From Ruminococcaceae bacterium UBA7067 (lineage in GTDB: Bacteria; Bacillota; Clostridia; Oscillospirales; Acutalibacteraceae), in NCBI GenBank assembly GCA_002493755.1, contig DKZT01000012.1, positions 1 through 32,871 of the forward strand: a stretch of DNA of 32,871 bases, given 5' to 3'. Below the pieces are notes generated by a model. That model saw only the letters and a list, made by a program, of their open reading frames with translations. It was not told the origin of the DNA and did no database searches. A program made the translations under genes and the position numbers. Numbering within the stretch: the first letter of the stretch is position 1; each line of letters opens with the position of its first letter. Of this stretch, positions 8,079-17,922 are shown in pieces.

Positions 8079-8753
8079 TTATTCCTCGCTCTGAGCATTG
8101 CTTACTGCTTCCTCTGCCGCCTTCTGAACAGCGTCGGTTGAGAACTCAGTTGTAATGTCAACAACGTCCTTGCCGACAGGTGCAGTTTCCTTAGTTACCT
8201 CATTTACTGTTTTTGCTACCTCTGCCTGAGCAACAGATGTATAAACTGCGCTTTCATCAACAGGGAATTTGCTGTCAAGCTCAGACTGTTTCTTGCTGAT
8301 GTCGTCAACAGTCGGAAGCTCATCAATAAGGGCAAGGTGATTCTTATATATTTCAAGAAGCTGTTCTCTCAGAACAACGGCGTCAGCCTGAAGCTTTAAA
8401 TAATTATTCTTTTGCTCAACAACAGAAGAATTTGCATTTACAATAATATCCTGAGCCTTTATCTTAGCCTCGTTCACAATTCTCTGTGCTTCTTCGTTAG
8501 CCTCTTTCTTTGTGGCGTCCATTACCTTCTGAGCGTTAATCAAAGCGCCTCTTACATTTTCCTCGTCACGGCGGTATTCTTCGATTCTCTTGGCAAGTAT
8601 GTCAAGCTTCTTTACAAGCTCAATCTTGTCCTTTTTGCTCTGCTCAAGAGTTGCAACAACATCGTCGATAAACGCCTCAACATCCTCGAGGCGGTAGCCG
8701 CCGAGATTTGCTCTTCTGAAGCTGATATTTTTTACCTCATCAATAGTAAGCAT
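8079..8753 (-). CDS. divIVA: DivIVA-family cell division / polarity protein
   Basis: A 224-residue coiled-coil protein. The N-terminal membrane-binding part reads LTIDEVKNISFRRANLGGYRLEDVEAFIDDV, the classic DivIVA start. A long coiled coil follows (roughly 30-150), then an acidic, low-complexity tail rich in V, T, E and A. DivIVA marks curved membranes at poles and septa and recruits division or growth factors. It follows ylmH by a short gap, and ylmE-sepF-ylmH-divIVA order matches other Firmicutes, although ylmG is missing here. Confidence 0.93.
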   Translation of the reverse strand: MLTIDEVKNISFRRANLGGYRLEDVEAFIDDVVATLEQSKKDKIELVKKLDILAKRIEEYRRDEENVRGALINAQKVMDATKKEANEEAQRIVNEAKIKAQDIIVNANSSVVEQKNNYLKLQADAVVLREQLLEIYKNHLALIDELPTVDDISKKQSELDSKFPVDESAVYTSVAQAEVAKTVNEVTKETAPVGKDVVDITTEFSTDAVQKAAEEAVSNAQSEE

Positions 8754-8766
8754 AAATAATTCTCTC

Positions 8767-9507
8767 CTATCTGAATTTTTTGATAATCAATTTTTTCTTT
8801 CCCTTTTTGCTTTCACCGACAAGCTCGTCTATAACAAACTTGCCTTTCCCCCTGAACACAACAGAATCCTCAGTCTTAAGCTGAAAGGAGGGAGATTGCT
8901 TAACCGTGTGATTGACAGAAATAAGCCCCGACTTCACTGCCTGTGAGCTTTTTTCTCTGCTTAAGTTTAATACCGCAGACACCACATTGTCAAGTCTTAA
9001 TGATGAAACGGTTATATTTAAATATGAAATATCATCGTCAATTTGAATATCCGCAGCATCGGTGCAGTCAAGCTTAACGCCTACACTGCCGATTTTATCA
9101 AGCTGGGAAATTACATAATCCGAAATATCCGACTTGAGAAACACTATTGCCTCGCCGTCGGCTATTTTTATATCGCCTACGCAGCTTCTCTTTATGCCAA
9201 GGCTCATAAGCGCGCCGAGAAAATCGCGGTGTGAAAGCTTATAGCGCTTTGGGTACTGAACGCGCACTGCTTTAATCGGAAAAAGAGTTGTTTTAGGCGA
9301 TATTGCCTCGGGAAATATCCCTGCAATCACTCTTTGCGCATTTTCAGCGCCGCCCCAGAATAAGCAGCCGTCGCAGTCTTTCAATATCATCTGCGCCTGC
9401 TTTAGCTCGTCCTCATTCAGAAAGCCGACAAACTGCGGCTTTGAACGAAGCTGTGACAGCCTGAGAGCATCCCTGAGCTGTAATGAAACGCCGTCTTCAG
9501 GATTCAT
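8767..9507 (-). CDS. ylmH: YlmH family S4-domain RNA-binding protein
   Basis: A 246-residue protein with an N-terminal YlmH domain and a C-terminal S4 domain (about 175-240; SLRLDNVVSAVLNLSREKSSQAVKSGLISVN). In Bacillus, YlmH has been linked to ribosome-associated quality control and to division-cluster synteny. Its ATG shares one base with the sepF stop codon, so the pair is translationally coupled. Length fits the family. Confidence 0.88.
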   Translation of the reverse strand: MNPEDGVSLQLRDALRLSQLRSKPQFVGFLNEDELKQAQMILKDCDGCLFWGGAENAQRVIAGIFPEAISPKTTLFPIKAVRVQYPKRYKLSHRDFLGALMSLGIKRSCVGDIKIADGEAIVFLKSDISDYVISQLDKIGSVGVKLDCTDAADIQIDDDISYLNITVSSLRLDNVVSAVLNLSREKSSQAVKSGLISVNHTVKQSPSFQLKTEDSVVFRGKGKFVIDELVGESKKGKKKLIIKKFR

Positions 9508-10040
9508 CAGAAGTAAAGACCGTTGTTTTCAAGCTCGTCCAGAAGCTCGTCGCCTGTGAGGTCAACATTATTCGGAATAATAAGGAATGTGCTGGTGGCA
9601 ATTCTCTTGACCGAGCCGTTGTTTGCATAGGCGCAGCCGCTTAAGAAGTCGAGTATTCTTCTTGAAACGTCACGGTTTGTATTTTCAAGATTCAATACAA
9701 CGGTATGAGATTTGATAAGCTCGTCTGCAATCGCCTTTGTTTCAGCACCGAAGGTTTCGGGCTTGAAGAGAACAACCTGAAGCTTTGCTGTTGCGCTGAT
9801 ATTAACAACCTTGTTTTTTCTGGTTTCTCCTGCCGAAGAAGATGAGTAAGACGGATAACCTGATGAAAAAGATGAGGAAGACGAAGAATATGAGCTGCTG
9901 TTTGAACGAGAGGTTGAATAATCGTTTAAATCCTCTTCCTTGTCGTCATAGTCCTCATAATCGTAATCATCGTCGTCATAATCGTAGTCGTCCTCGGGAA
10001 CGTCCCACATACGTTTGAATTTATCTACTAAACCAGCCAT
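9507..10040 (-). CDS. sepF: Cell division protein SepF
   Basis: A 177-residue protein. The N-terminal amphipathic helix (AGLVDKFKRMW) is the expected membrane anchor; the C-terminal domain (about 78-175) is the SepF fold that binds FtsZ and forms rings. Between them is an extreme low-complexity linker: residues 15-38 are almost only D, Y and E, and 43-70 are mostly serine. The linker is coded by repetitive triplets around 9830-9995. SepF links FtsZ to the membrane at the septum. The linker length makes this protein longer than the Bacillus one. Confidence 0.93.
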   Translation of the reverse strand: MAGLVDKFKRMWDVPEDDYDYDDDDYDYEDYDDKEEDLNDYSTSRSNSSSYSSSSSSFSSGYPSYSSSSAGETRKNKVVNISATAKLQVVLFKPETFGAETKAIADELIKSHTVVLNLENTNRDVSRRILDFLSGCAYANNGSVKRIATSTFLIIPNNVDLTGDELLDELENNGLYF

Positions 10041-10054
10041 TTATTTTTCCTCCG

Positions 10055-10789
10055 TTAAACATAATTTCTCGGGCCAAACAACGCAGAGCCGACTCTGACC
10101 ATATTTGCGCCCTCAAGAATTGCCTCCTGATAATCAGAAGACATACCCATAGATAAAAACTCCATATTGATATTATCTAATTTTTTGCCCTTAATGTCAA
10201 TAAATAGTTTGTTCATTCTTGAAAAATATTTGCGTATCTCGGTTTCATTCTCACAAATCGGCGGAATTGTCATCAAACCCTTAACAGAAATATTGTCAAG
10301 AGCTGAAATTTCTCCCAGCAATTCCTCCAGCTTTTCCGGCTCAACGCCCGATTTATTTTCCTCGCCGCCTATATTTACCTCCACGAGTATATCGGTGCTT
10401 GTATTTTTAAGCTGACCCTGGCGTGAAATCTCTTTGGCAAGCTTAATACTGTCAACCGACTGAATCAAATCAACCTTGCCGACAATCTGGCGGATTTTAT
10501 TGCTCTGCAAATGTCCGATAAAATGCAGAGAAGCATTTTCAAGGTCATAATCATCGTATTTTGCAAGAAGCTCCTGCACCCTGTTTTCACCGATATATTT
10601 CAGCCCGCAGGAAATTGCACGGTTGATATATACAGGCTCAACGGTTTTGGTTGCGGCAAGAAAAATTATATCCTCCCTTTTTCTCCCGGCTTTTTCTGCG
10701 GCAAGAGAAATATTCTCCTCAATCTGCCTGTAATTGTACTCAACGTCCTCCATTTTCCTGACATCATACTCTAACACTTTTTCCGTCAT
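10055..10789 (-). CDS. ylmE: PLP homeostasis protein, YggS/YlmE family
   Basis: A 244-residue PLP-binding protein of the YggS/PROSC family. The PLP lysine is K48 in FLAATKTV; IGENRVQEL, HFIGHLQSNK, SVKGLMTIPP and LSMGMSSDYQEAI are the conserved boxes. Family members have no known enzymatic reaction and control vitamin B6 and amino/keto acid balance. The ATG at 10789 overlaps the HlyD-like gene by 26 bases and has AGGAGG eleven bases upstream; an ATG at 10753 is a weaker alternative. It sits at the head of the division cluster as in Bacillus. Confidence 0.92.
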   Translation of the reverse strand: MTEKVLEYDVRKMEDVEYNYRQIEENISLAAEKAGRKREDIIFLAATKTVEPVYINRAISCGLKYIGENRVQELLAKYDDYDLENASLHFIGHLQSNKIRQIVGKVDLIQSVDSIKLAKEISRQGQLKNTSTDILVEVNIGGEENKSGVEPEKLEELLGEISALDNISVKGLMTIPPICENETEIRKYFSRMNKLFIDIKGKKLDNINMEFLSMGMSSDYQEAILEGANMVRVGSALFGPRNYV

Positions 10790-12065
10790 ACAAATCGGTA
10801 CCTCCTACTATTACTCTGTCATAAAGCTTTACGGTACTGCCGCCGAACAGCTCGTCTGACTCGGGTGTTTGCTTGCAGATTATATAATCGTCATCGGAAT
10901 AAAGGATAACAACCTCCTTAAACTCCATAACATTTCCGCTTACAACATAAACGCCCTTAACCTTGCGGCTTTCCTCTTTTTCGTTGCCCTTGTCATCGGT
11001 GACAGTTCGTGTTACCGTGCCTTCGTGAAGAGCAGATTTGCTTATTTTAAGTCCCTCATAGGTGTGAATATCAATCTTAAGCTCCTCCTGCCTTACCGAT
11101 GAAAGCACCGGACTTAAGTAATTGCACTGAAGCACCAGCGCACCGTCTGAGGTCTTTGTTGTCTGATTCATTGCCGCTATTTTTACCGGAACGCTTTGAG
11201 TTGAAACATACGGCATATTTACCTTTATCTGAGAGGAGTCAAGGTTCTTGTTGATAGCAAGGCTTTCCTGCGCCTTTATAGGACACACGATATACCAGTT
11301 AAGCTCGCTTACAACCTTGCCTATTACATTAGAGGGAACCTCGTCAGCTGTATATTCAAGCTCCTTATTCGCCTGCTCTAAGGTTGTTGAAACAGCCTTT
11401 TTATAGTCAAACTTTTTTTCAAAGCCGTCTGTCGTTGTTGTAAAATATCCGGAAACAGGCGACTTAATCTCGGCTATTGCCTCGCCTGTTGTGCCCTTGA
11501 GGGTGTTTAATTCCTTTTGCAGATCGGCAATTTTTGAGTTATAGTCCTTGACCTCGCCTAAGATAAGCTTACTCTCGTTAAGCGAATAGATGAGGCTTTC
11601 CTCACTGTCAACAAGACTGAGCATATCACCGCTTACGATTGATTTGTTTATGGACACAATCTGTGAATTAATGCTGTTTCTTACGCTGTCCAGGCTTGTT
11701 GTTTCACGCTTTGCAGATTTATTGAGCTTCTGAAAAATCTCAATTTCCTGCTCAATCCGGTTCATAAGCTTATGGTTATTCGCGTCCTGCTCGCTTGCGT
11801 AAATTCTTGCGATTATTCCGCCTGCGGCAACCTTTCTGTTGCCATCGTATTCATATGATACAACACCGTTTGTGTCGTTAGTAATAAGCGTTTCATTCCG
11901 CACAATATAGCCGTTTGTGTAAATAGAATCTGCCGCAGCAGACAGCGACACCGTTTCGGTTTTAACAACCGAAAAGTTTGCTCCGTAAAGCAGATATATT
12001 ATGTATAAAAAGGCTATGAAGCAAAGTGCTATTATACAAGCCTTTTTAAAAGTCGTTTTTCCCAA
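10764..12065 (-). CDS. HlyD-like membrane protein of the division cluster
   Basis: A 433-residue protein with one N-terminal membrane segment (about 8-28) and a long extracellular part. After the membrane segment come a barrel-sandwich/lipoyl-like half near 50-85, a coiled coil at about 95-190, a second half around AEIKSPVSGYFTTTTDG (about 197-215), and a beta-rich C-terminal part. This is the domain order of HlyD-type periplasmic adaptors. No ABC or RND partner gene is in the window. The start is a TTG with AGGTG upstream. Its place between miaA and ylmE and its overlap with ylmE suggest a role linked to the envelope or division rather than to a toxin exporter; that is inference. Confidence 0.75.
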   Translation of the reverse strand: MGKTTFKKACIIALCFIAFLYIIYLLYGANFSVVKTETVSLSAAADSIYTNGYIVRNETLITNDTNGVVSYEYDGNRKVAAGGIIARIYASEQDANNHKLMNRIEQEIEIFQKLNKSAKRETTSLDSVRNSINSQIVSINKSIVSGDMLSLVDSEESLIYSLNESKLILGEVKDYNSKIADLQKELNTLKGTTGEAIAEIKSPVSGYFTTTTDGFEKKFDYKKAVSTTLEQANKELEYTADEVPSNVIGKVVSELNWYIVCPIKAQESLAINKNLDSSQIKVNMPYVSTQSVPVKIAAMNQTTKTSDGALVLQCNYLSPVLSSVRQEELKIDIHTYEGLKISKSALHEGTVTRTVTDDKGNEKEESRKVKGVYVVSGNVMEFKEVVILYSDDDYIICKQTPESDELFGGSTVKLYDRVIVGGTDLYDGKSVRV

Positions 12066-12089
12066 AGTGATTTCACCTTACCTGTTATA

Positions 12090-13043
12090 CTAATCAAAAA
12101 TACCGCTGCCCTCAACAATATCGCAGGCTGCTCTAATAATATCACAATTTGACAATTTATCAATATCAATCCAACTGATTTTTTCGTCACGCCGAAACCA
12201 CGTAAGCTGCCGCTTAGCGTATCTGCGTGTTTCCATCTTTAGCTTTTCCACCGCAGCGTCGAGGGAAATATCGCCCTCAAAATACGGTATAAGCTCCTTA
12301 TAGCCTATTGCCATCTTTGCGGTTTTGCCGAGGTTTAAATCCATTATTTTTCTTGTTTCCTCAAGCAAGCCGCCTTTAAGCATTATGTCTACTCGTTTAT
12401 TTATTCTGTCATACAAAAACTGCCTGTCCTCTGCCCTCAGTCCGATTCTTACAGCCTTATACGGTTCATCGGCAATTTTGGAGCTTTCAAGGCTTTCGGT
12501 CATTGTAATTCCCGTTGTTTTATATATCTCAATCGCCCTTATAATGCGCTTGACATTTTTTTGCTCACTCAGTCTTTTTGCGCTGTCGGGATCAAATTCA
12601 GCGAGCATTTCGAGTAGTGCGTCTGCGCCTTTTTTATCGGCAATATCGGACAGCTCCTCTCGCAGAGCTTCGTCGGACGAGGACTGCGAAAACTGAATAT
12701 TATTAAGCAGAGAGGATACATAAAGACCCGTGCCGCCTACAATGATTGGAAGCCTTCCTCTGCTGTGAACATCCTCAATTTTATCCTTGGCAAGCGCAGT
12801 ATACTCCGCCACGGAAAACGGCACATCGGGCGGCAGAAAGCCGATAAGATGATGCGGTATGCTCTGCATTTCATCGGCTGTCGGCTTTGCCGTAGCAATA
12901 TCCATATGCTTATATATCTGCATTGAATCGGCTGAAATAATTTCGCCGTTATATTTTTTTGCAAGCTCTACCCCAAGTGAGGTTTTACCCGAGGCTGTAG
13001 GACCGACAACCGCAACCAAAGGGATTTTTTGTGTATCAGTCAA
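12090..13043 (-). CDS. miaA: tRNA dimethylallyltransferase
   Basis: Transfers a dimethylallyl group to A37 of tRNAs that read codons starting with U. The P-loop GPTASGKT is at residues 14-21, followed by EIISADSMQIYKHMDIATAKP, GGTGLYV and RYAKRQLTWFR. I prefer the TTG at 13043, which gives a 317-residue protein with the usual short lead to the P-loop and has AGGG nine bases upstream; a GTG at 13079 inside mutL is the alternative. MiaB, the enzyme that acts next on the same base, is encoded at the start of the same gene run. Confidence 0.95.
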   Translation of the reverse strand: MTDTQKIPLVAVVGPTASGKTSLGVELAKKYNGEIISADSMQIYKHMDIATAKPTADEMQSIPHHLIGFLPPDVPFSVAEYTALAKDKIEDVHSRGRLPIIVGGTGLYVSSLLNNIQFSQSSSDEALREELSDIADKKGADALLEMLAEFDPDSAKRLSEQKNVKRIIRAIEIYKTTGITMTESLESSKIADEPYKAVRIGLRAEDRQFLYDRINKRVDIMLKGGLLEETRKIMDLNLGKTAKMAIGYKELIPYFEGDISLDAAVEKLKMETRRYAKRQLTWFRRDEKISWIDIDKLSNCDIIRAACDIVEGSGIFD

Positions 13044-13047
13044 TTTA

Positions 13048-15105
13048 TTACACCCTGCCAAACATTTTTTCAAATTCACTTTTCTTTATTACTGTGCTTA
13101 CAGGCCGCCCGTGAGGACAGTAGCGGATTTTTTCATCGTTTTCGACTATCCGCATTATCTCGGTAAGCTCCTCTTCACTGTTAAGGTTTCCGCCCTTTAT
13201 CGCCGCCCGGCAGGCGATATTGTGGTAAACCCAGTCCATCTTTTCGCTTTCAATCTGCTTTTTGTTATCAAGCAGATAGCCTGCCATTTCCTCAACGGTA
13301 GGCTTTATATCTTCAATTTTAAGATACTGCGGATATGCTCTGACCAAAACGGTTGAACTGCCGAAATCGTCTATTTCAAAGCCGAGCCTTGACAGAGCGT
13401 CAATATTATTTGTAACCGCATCGTATTCTCCTGAGCTCAGTAAAACCGAAATCGGCTCAATAAGCGTCTGCGAATACACGCTGCTCTTTTCCCTTTTCAG
13501 CTTTTCGTATATTATCCGCTCGTGTGCTGCGTGTTTGTCTATAACAAGCAGCTCCCTGTCGCCTCTTTGGGCGAGAATGTATGTGTTGAAAACCTCGCCG
13601 ATATATTTAAGCGAAGGCTTTGTAATCTCGGTTATAGGGTTGTTATTCTCAATCTCTTTCTGAATCAAGGACGGCTCTGCGCTTTTCGCATCTAACGCGT
13701 CCGCCTTGCCGTCCGTCTTATCCTCGGCGGTATCAGTGGTGTTATTTTCAAACAATCCCGGCTGAGGTACGGCTATTTCATTGACGGTATCCGTCTTATC
13801 CTTTGTAAAAGCATTATCAGAAACAGCGACAGATTTATCAAGCATATTCAGATACGCTTCAACCGCCTTGCGGTCATCAGCACTGTCCGAAAGTCTTTGC
13901 GACTGAAAGGGAGAAGTCTTTTTTGGAACGGACACTATCGGCTCACTCGCTGTACTGCCGCTTGAAGTCGGTCTTATCTGTGATGCCTGCGCATAGCTTT
14001 GCTTTTGCTGAATAAGCTTTAAGCTTTCAAAGCTGAAAGGCGTTTTCTGCCCCGACACATCGTAAACCGTCTTTTCCGCAGGCGGTCTTTGCTTCAGCTC
14101 AACCTCTTTTTCCCTGTGATTGGAATTAAGAGCTGATTTTACGCCGTGATAAACTGCGTCAAACACAGGCCGCTCATTGATAAAACGAACCTCGGTTTTC
14201 GCAGGGTGAACATTGACGTCAACACCCTCAAAGGAAAGCGAAATACCAAGCACGCAGGCAGGAAACTTTCCCACCATAACGGAGCCTTTACAGGCTTCCT
14301 CAAGAGCCACCATTGCGGTGCGGCAGCGAACATATCGGTTATTGATAAAAAAGTTCTGCATATTCCTGTTCGGTCTTGAATTGTACGGCTGTGAAATATA
14401 ACCGCTTACCGACACCCCGTTCAAGGAATAATTAACGGGAATAAGCGTCTTTGCAAACTCCCTGCCGAACACGGCATAAATCGCAGAAAGCAGCTTGCCG
14501 TCACCTGTTGTCTTAAGCGCCTGCTTGCCGTCACGGATATATGTAAAAGCAATTTCGGGGTGCGACAGCGCTATTTTGTCGATAATCGCAGTAACCGCAT
14601 TGCCCTCGGAAACGTCTTTTTTCAGGAATTTCATTCTCGCAGGAATGTTGTAGAAAATATCACGCACAATTATCGTTGTGCCCTGAGGACAGCCTGCGCT
14701 GTCAAACTCAATTTCCTCTCCGCCTTGTATTACAAAACGAGTTCCGATTTCCTCATTATCGCTCAGCGTCAAAAGCTCAACCTTTGCAACTGCGCTGACC
14801 GAAGCCAAGGCTTCACCCCTGAAGCCGAGAGTTGAAATTGACAACAAATCGTCCTCGCTTGAAACCTTACTTGTAGCGTGGCGCACAAAGGCGTTTCTTA
14901 TATCCTCTTTCATAATTCCGTGTCCGTCATCTGTCACACGGATATATGAAACTCCGCCGCGCATTATTTCAACAGTGATTGATTTTGAGCCTGCGTCAAT
15001 AGAATTTTCAACAAGCTCCTTTATAACGGACGCAGGTCTTTCAACAACCTCTCCTGCGGCTATAAGCTCGGCTGTGTGCTTGTCAAGCACATTTATTCTT
15101 CCCAT
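13048..15105 (-). CDS. mutL: DNA mismatch repair protein MutL
   Basis: A 685-residue GHKL ATPase that couples MutS to strand removal. N-terminal motifs are ELVENSIDAGSK, DDGHGI, RHATSK and GFRGEALAS. A variable linker (about 335-490) precedes the C-terminal dimerisation domain. That domain carries DKHAAHERIIYE near residue 522, the metal-binding endonuclease motif DQHAxxExxxxE with lysine for glutamine, plus ACRAAIKGG and CPHGRP. So it is probably the nicking-type MutL found in bacteria without MutH. It follows mutS with about 130 bases between them, which hold a heptamer repeat pair. Confidence 0.96.
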   Translation of the reverse strand: MGRINVLDKHTAELIAAGEVVERPASVIKELVENSIDAGSKSITVEIMRGGVSYIRVTDDGHGIMKEDIRNAFVRHATSKVSSEDDLLSISTLGFRGEALASVSAVAKVELLTLSDNEEIGTRFVIQGGEEIEFDSAGCPQGTTIIVRDIFYNIPARMKFLKKDVSEGNAVTAIIDKIALSHPEIAFTYIRDGKQALKTTGDGKLLSAIYAVFGREFAKTLIPVNYSLNGVSVSGYISQPYNSRPNRNMQNFFINNRYVRCRTAMVALEEACKGSVMVGKFPACVLGISLSFEGVDVNVHPAKTEVRFINERPVFDAVYHGVKSALNSNHREKEVELKQRPPAEKTVYDVSGQKTPFSFESLKLIQQKQSYAQASQIRPTSSGSTASEPIVSVPKKTSPFQSQRLSDSADDRKAVEAYLNMLDKSVAVSDNAFTKDKTDTVNEIAVPQPGLFENNTTDTAEDKTDGKADALDAKSAEPSLIQKEIENNNPITEITKPSLKYIGEVFNTYILAQRGDRELLVIDKHAAHERIIYEKLKREKSSVYSQTLIEPISVLLSSGEYDAVTNNIDALSRLGFEIDDFGSSTVLVRAYPQYLKIEDIKPTVEEMAGYLLDNKKQIESEKMDWVYHNIACRAAIKGGNLNSEEELTEIMRIVENDEKIRYCPHGRPVSTVIKKSEFEKMFGRV

Positions 15106-15139
15106 ACAGGCTCACCTCCATAATAAAATAAAATTTAAT

Positions 15140-15200
15140 AGAGTTTAAAGTTTAGAGTTGTTAGATTTAAGTTTTTTAATAACTGAAAACTCAAAACTCC
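15140..15200. repeat. Inverted heptamer arms between mutS and mutL
   Basis: Five consecutive 7-base units of approximate form NRAGTTT fill 15140-15174 (for example AGAGTTT, AAAGTTT, AGAGTTG, TAAGTTT). Three units of the reverse form follow at 15180-15200 (TAACTGA, AAACTCA, AAACTCC). The two arms can pair as a hairpin. The last two units are identical to units of the long tract at 18484-18560. The rest of this spacer (15106-15235) shows nothing further apart from the mutL ribosome-binding site. Confidence 0.75.
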
Positions 15201-15235
15201 TTGAAAGGGATATTCAGAAAATATAATTCACAAAA

Positions 15236-17842
15236 TTAATTACACATTTTAATAAGCTCAAAGAGGATATTCATAGACTCAATCGGCGTAAGCGTGTTGA
15301 TGTCGATTGATTTCAACTTTTCCTCAATCGCAGGATTACCGCCCGAGAACAGTGACAGCTGTTCGGTTTCAGCCTCTTTTTTAGGCTTCGACTTGCTTTC
15401 CTGCTTTATGTCGCCGTTTTCAAGCTCCTTTAGTATCTGCTTTGCACGCCTGATAATCCATTCCGGCACTCCTGCAAGCTTCGCTACCTCAATGCCGTAG
15501 CTGTCGTCCGTTCCTCCGGGTACAATGCGGCGCAGGAAGGTTATGTCATCGCCGCGCTTTTTAACGGCTATGTTGTAGTTTTTAACGCCGTCAAGGATAT
15601 CCTCCATAACGCTCAGCTCGTGATAGTGCGTTGCAAACAGAGTTTTTGCGCCAAGCTTTTTCTTGTTTGCAACATATTCAAGAACCGCCCTTGCAATGCT
15701 CATACCGTCATAGGTTGAGGTACCTCTGCCGATTTCATCTAAAATCAGCAGGCTTTTCGAGGTTGCGTTTTTAACGATAGAGGCTACCTCGCTCATCTCA
15801 ACCATAAAGGTTGACTGTCCCGAAGCAAGGTCATCGGACGCACCGACGCGTGTAAATATGCTGTCGCAGATTTCAATATCGGCACTGGCGGCAGGCACGA
15901 ACGAGCCGATCTGCGCCATAAGAACAATCAGAGCCACCTGGCGCATATAGGTTGATTTACCAGCCATATTCGGTCCTGTGATGATTGCAACGGTGTTGTC
16001 GCCGCTGTCGAGCAAAACATCATTCGGAACAAACGGCGCACCTCTGATGAGCTGTTCCACCACAGGGTGTCGGCTCTCCTTAATGCGAATGCCGCCGCTT
16101 AAGGAAATATTCGGCTTGCAGTAGCGGTTATCCGCCGCAACGCCTGCCAGGGAAGCAAGCACATCAATGTTTGCTATTGCTGAAGCCGTATTCTGGATTC
16201 GTTCAAGGTTATCGGCGACCTTGGTTCTTACCTCCTCAAAAAGCTTGTATTCAAGCCCGAAGGAACGCTCCTTTGCGCCGAGAATTCTGCCCTCTATGTC
16301 CTTAAGCTCCTGCGTTATGTAACGCTCACAGTTTGTAAGCGTTTGTTTTCTTATATATTCCTCGGGCACAAGATTTTTATATGAGTTTGACACCTCAATA
16401 TAATATCCGAATACCCTGTTGTAGCCTACCTTTAATTTCGGGATAGAGGTTTTTTCCCTCTCCCTTGCCTCAATTTGTGAAAGTATTGAGGACGAGTTAT
16501 TCATATCGTTTCTGAGAACATCGAGCTGTTCGTTGTAGCCCTCTTTTATTATGCCGCCCTCACGCAGTGAAAACGGCGGCTCGTCAACGATAGCGCTGTC
16601 AATAAGCGTGGTTATGTCCTCAAGAGAGTCAAGCCGGCTTAAAAGCTCCTTTAAAAGCGGAGAGCTGACTTCCCCGATAATTGAGATTATCTCGGGAATG
16701 CACTGCAGGGCGGCGCACAGGTTGCGAAGCTCTCGCCCGTTTGCGCTTCCGTAGACAATCCTTGTCATCAGTCTTTCAATGTCAAAAACACCGTTTAACG
16801 CATTTACAAGGTCAAGCCTTTTGAGCGTATCGGAATACAGCTCGTCAACGGCATTCTGCCGCTTTATGATTGAGGCACAGCTTACAAGCGGCTTTTCAAT
16901 CCAATTTCTGATAAGGCGCTTGCCCATCGCCGTTTTTGTCCTGTCAAGCACCCACAAAAGCGAGCCTTTTTTCTCCTTGCTCCGCATAGTTTCCAGAAGC
17001 TCAAGGTTTCGTCTTGTGTTGAAGTCAAGGTTCATAAACTGATTTTCAAGGTAAAAATCAATTTTGTTTATACGCTCCAAGCCGTTTTTCTGCGTTAAGA
17101 GCAGATAGTCGATAAGCGCACCGAGAGATGAAATAACAACACGGTAATTCTGAGCGATAAGCTCCTGCGCCTGTTCACTGCCGAACTGACGGTTCACCGT
17201 AGCAAGCGCATTATCGTAATCGAACTTTTCGTCCTCAAGCATTTCAACACCTGCTGAGAGCTTGTCACGAATCAGCGCAGGCAGACCGCTGAAGCTTACG
17301 ATGTCGCCGCCGATAAGAATTTCTCTGGGAGAGAAACGAAAAAGCTCATTCTTGAGCGAGTCAAACGAATTATCTCCGCTTATCTGCGTGCAGTGAAGCT
17401 CGCCCGTTGAAATATCGGCAAAGCACACGCCTATCGAGGTGTTCTCGGCATAACAGCAGGCGATAAAGTTATTCTTCGCCTCGTCAAGCATACTGCTTTC
17501 CATAACCGTACCCGGGGTAATGATTCTTACTATATCACGCTTGACAAGACCCTTTGCCGTTGCAGGGTCTTCCATCTGCTCGCATATCGCAACCTTATAC
17601 CCCTTGGCTACAAGACGGGCGATATAGCCCTCACAGCTATGGAACGGTACGCCGCACATCGGCGCGCGCTCCTCCTGACCGCAATCTCTGCCCGTAAGAG
17701 TAAGCTCCAGCTCCTTAGACGCAAGCTTGGCGTCATCAAAGAACATTTCATAAAAATCGCCTAACCTGAAAAACAGTATACAATCCTTGTTTTCCTCTTT
17801 AATCTGAAGATACTGCTTCATCATAGGAGAAAGCTCTGCCAT
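15236..17842 (-). CDS. mutS: DNA mismatch repair protein MutS
   Basis: An 868-residue mismatch-binding ATPase. The N-terminal mismatch-contact segment reads ILFFRLGDFYEMFFDDA, including the conserved F-x-E motif. The Walker A motif is TGPNMAGKSTYMRQ, Walker B is LLILDEIGRGTSTYDG, and ATHYHEL follows. Length is normal. I chose the ATG at 17842 because AGAGGTG lies just upstream; GTG at 17851 overlaps that site. Synteny miaB-ymcA-mutS-mutL matches Bacillus, without cotE. Confidence 0.97.
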   Translation of the reverse strand: MAELSPMMKQYLQIKEENKDCILFFRLGDFYEMFFDDAKLASKELELTLTGRDCGQEERAPMCGVPFHSCEGYIARLVAKGYKVAICEQMEDPATAKGLVKRDIVRIITPGTVMESSMLDEAKNNFIACCYAENTSIGVCFADISTGELHCTQISGDNSFDSLKNELFRFSPREILIGGDIVSFSGLPALIRDKLSAGVEMLEDEKFDYDNALATVNRQFGSEQAQELIAQNYRVVISSLGALIDYLLLTQKNGLERINKIDFYLENQFMNLDFNTRRNLELLETMRSKEKKGSLLWVLDRTKTAMGKRLIRNWIEKPLVSCASIIKRQNAVDELYSDTLKRLDLVNALNGVFDIERLMTRIVYGSANGRELRNLCAALQCIPEIISIIGEVSSPLLKELLSRLDSLEDITTLIDSAIVDEPPFSLREGGIIKEGYNEQLDVLRNDMNNSSSILSQIEAREREKTSIPKLKVGYNRVFGYYIEVSNSYKNLVPEEYIRKQTLTNCERYITQELKDIEGRILGAKERSFGLEYKLFEEVRTKVADNLERIQNTASAIANIDVLASLAGVAADNRYCKPNISLSGGIRIKESRHPVVEQLIRGAPFVPNDVLLDSGDNTVAIITGPNMAGKSTYMRQVALIVLMAQIGSFVPAASADIEICDSIFTRVGASDDLASGQSTFMVEMSEVASIVKNATSKSLLILDEIGRGTSTYDGMSIARAVLEYVANKKKLGAKTLFATHYHELSVMEDILDGVKNYNIAVKKRGDDITFLRRIVPGGTDDSYGIEVAKLAGVPEWIIRRAKQILKELENGDIKQESKSKPKKEAETEQLSLFSGGNPAIEEKLKSIDINTLTPIESMNILFELIKMCN

Positions 17843-17922
17843 TGTTTTCACCTCTCGATATTAGTTAAATGTTATTCAATGAGATTGAAGCCGCATAAGG
17901 TGCAGCTCTTCACTTTTCTCTC

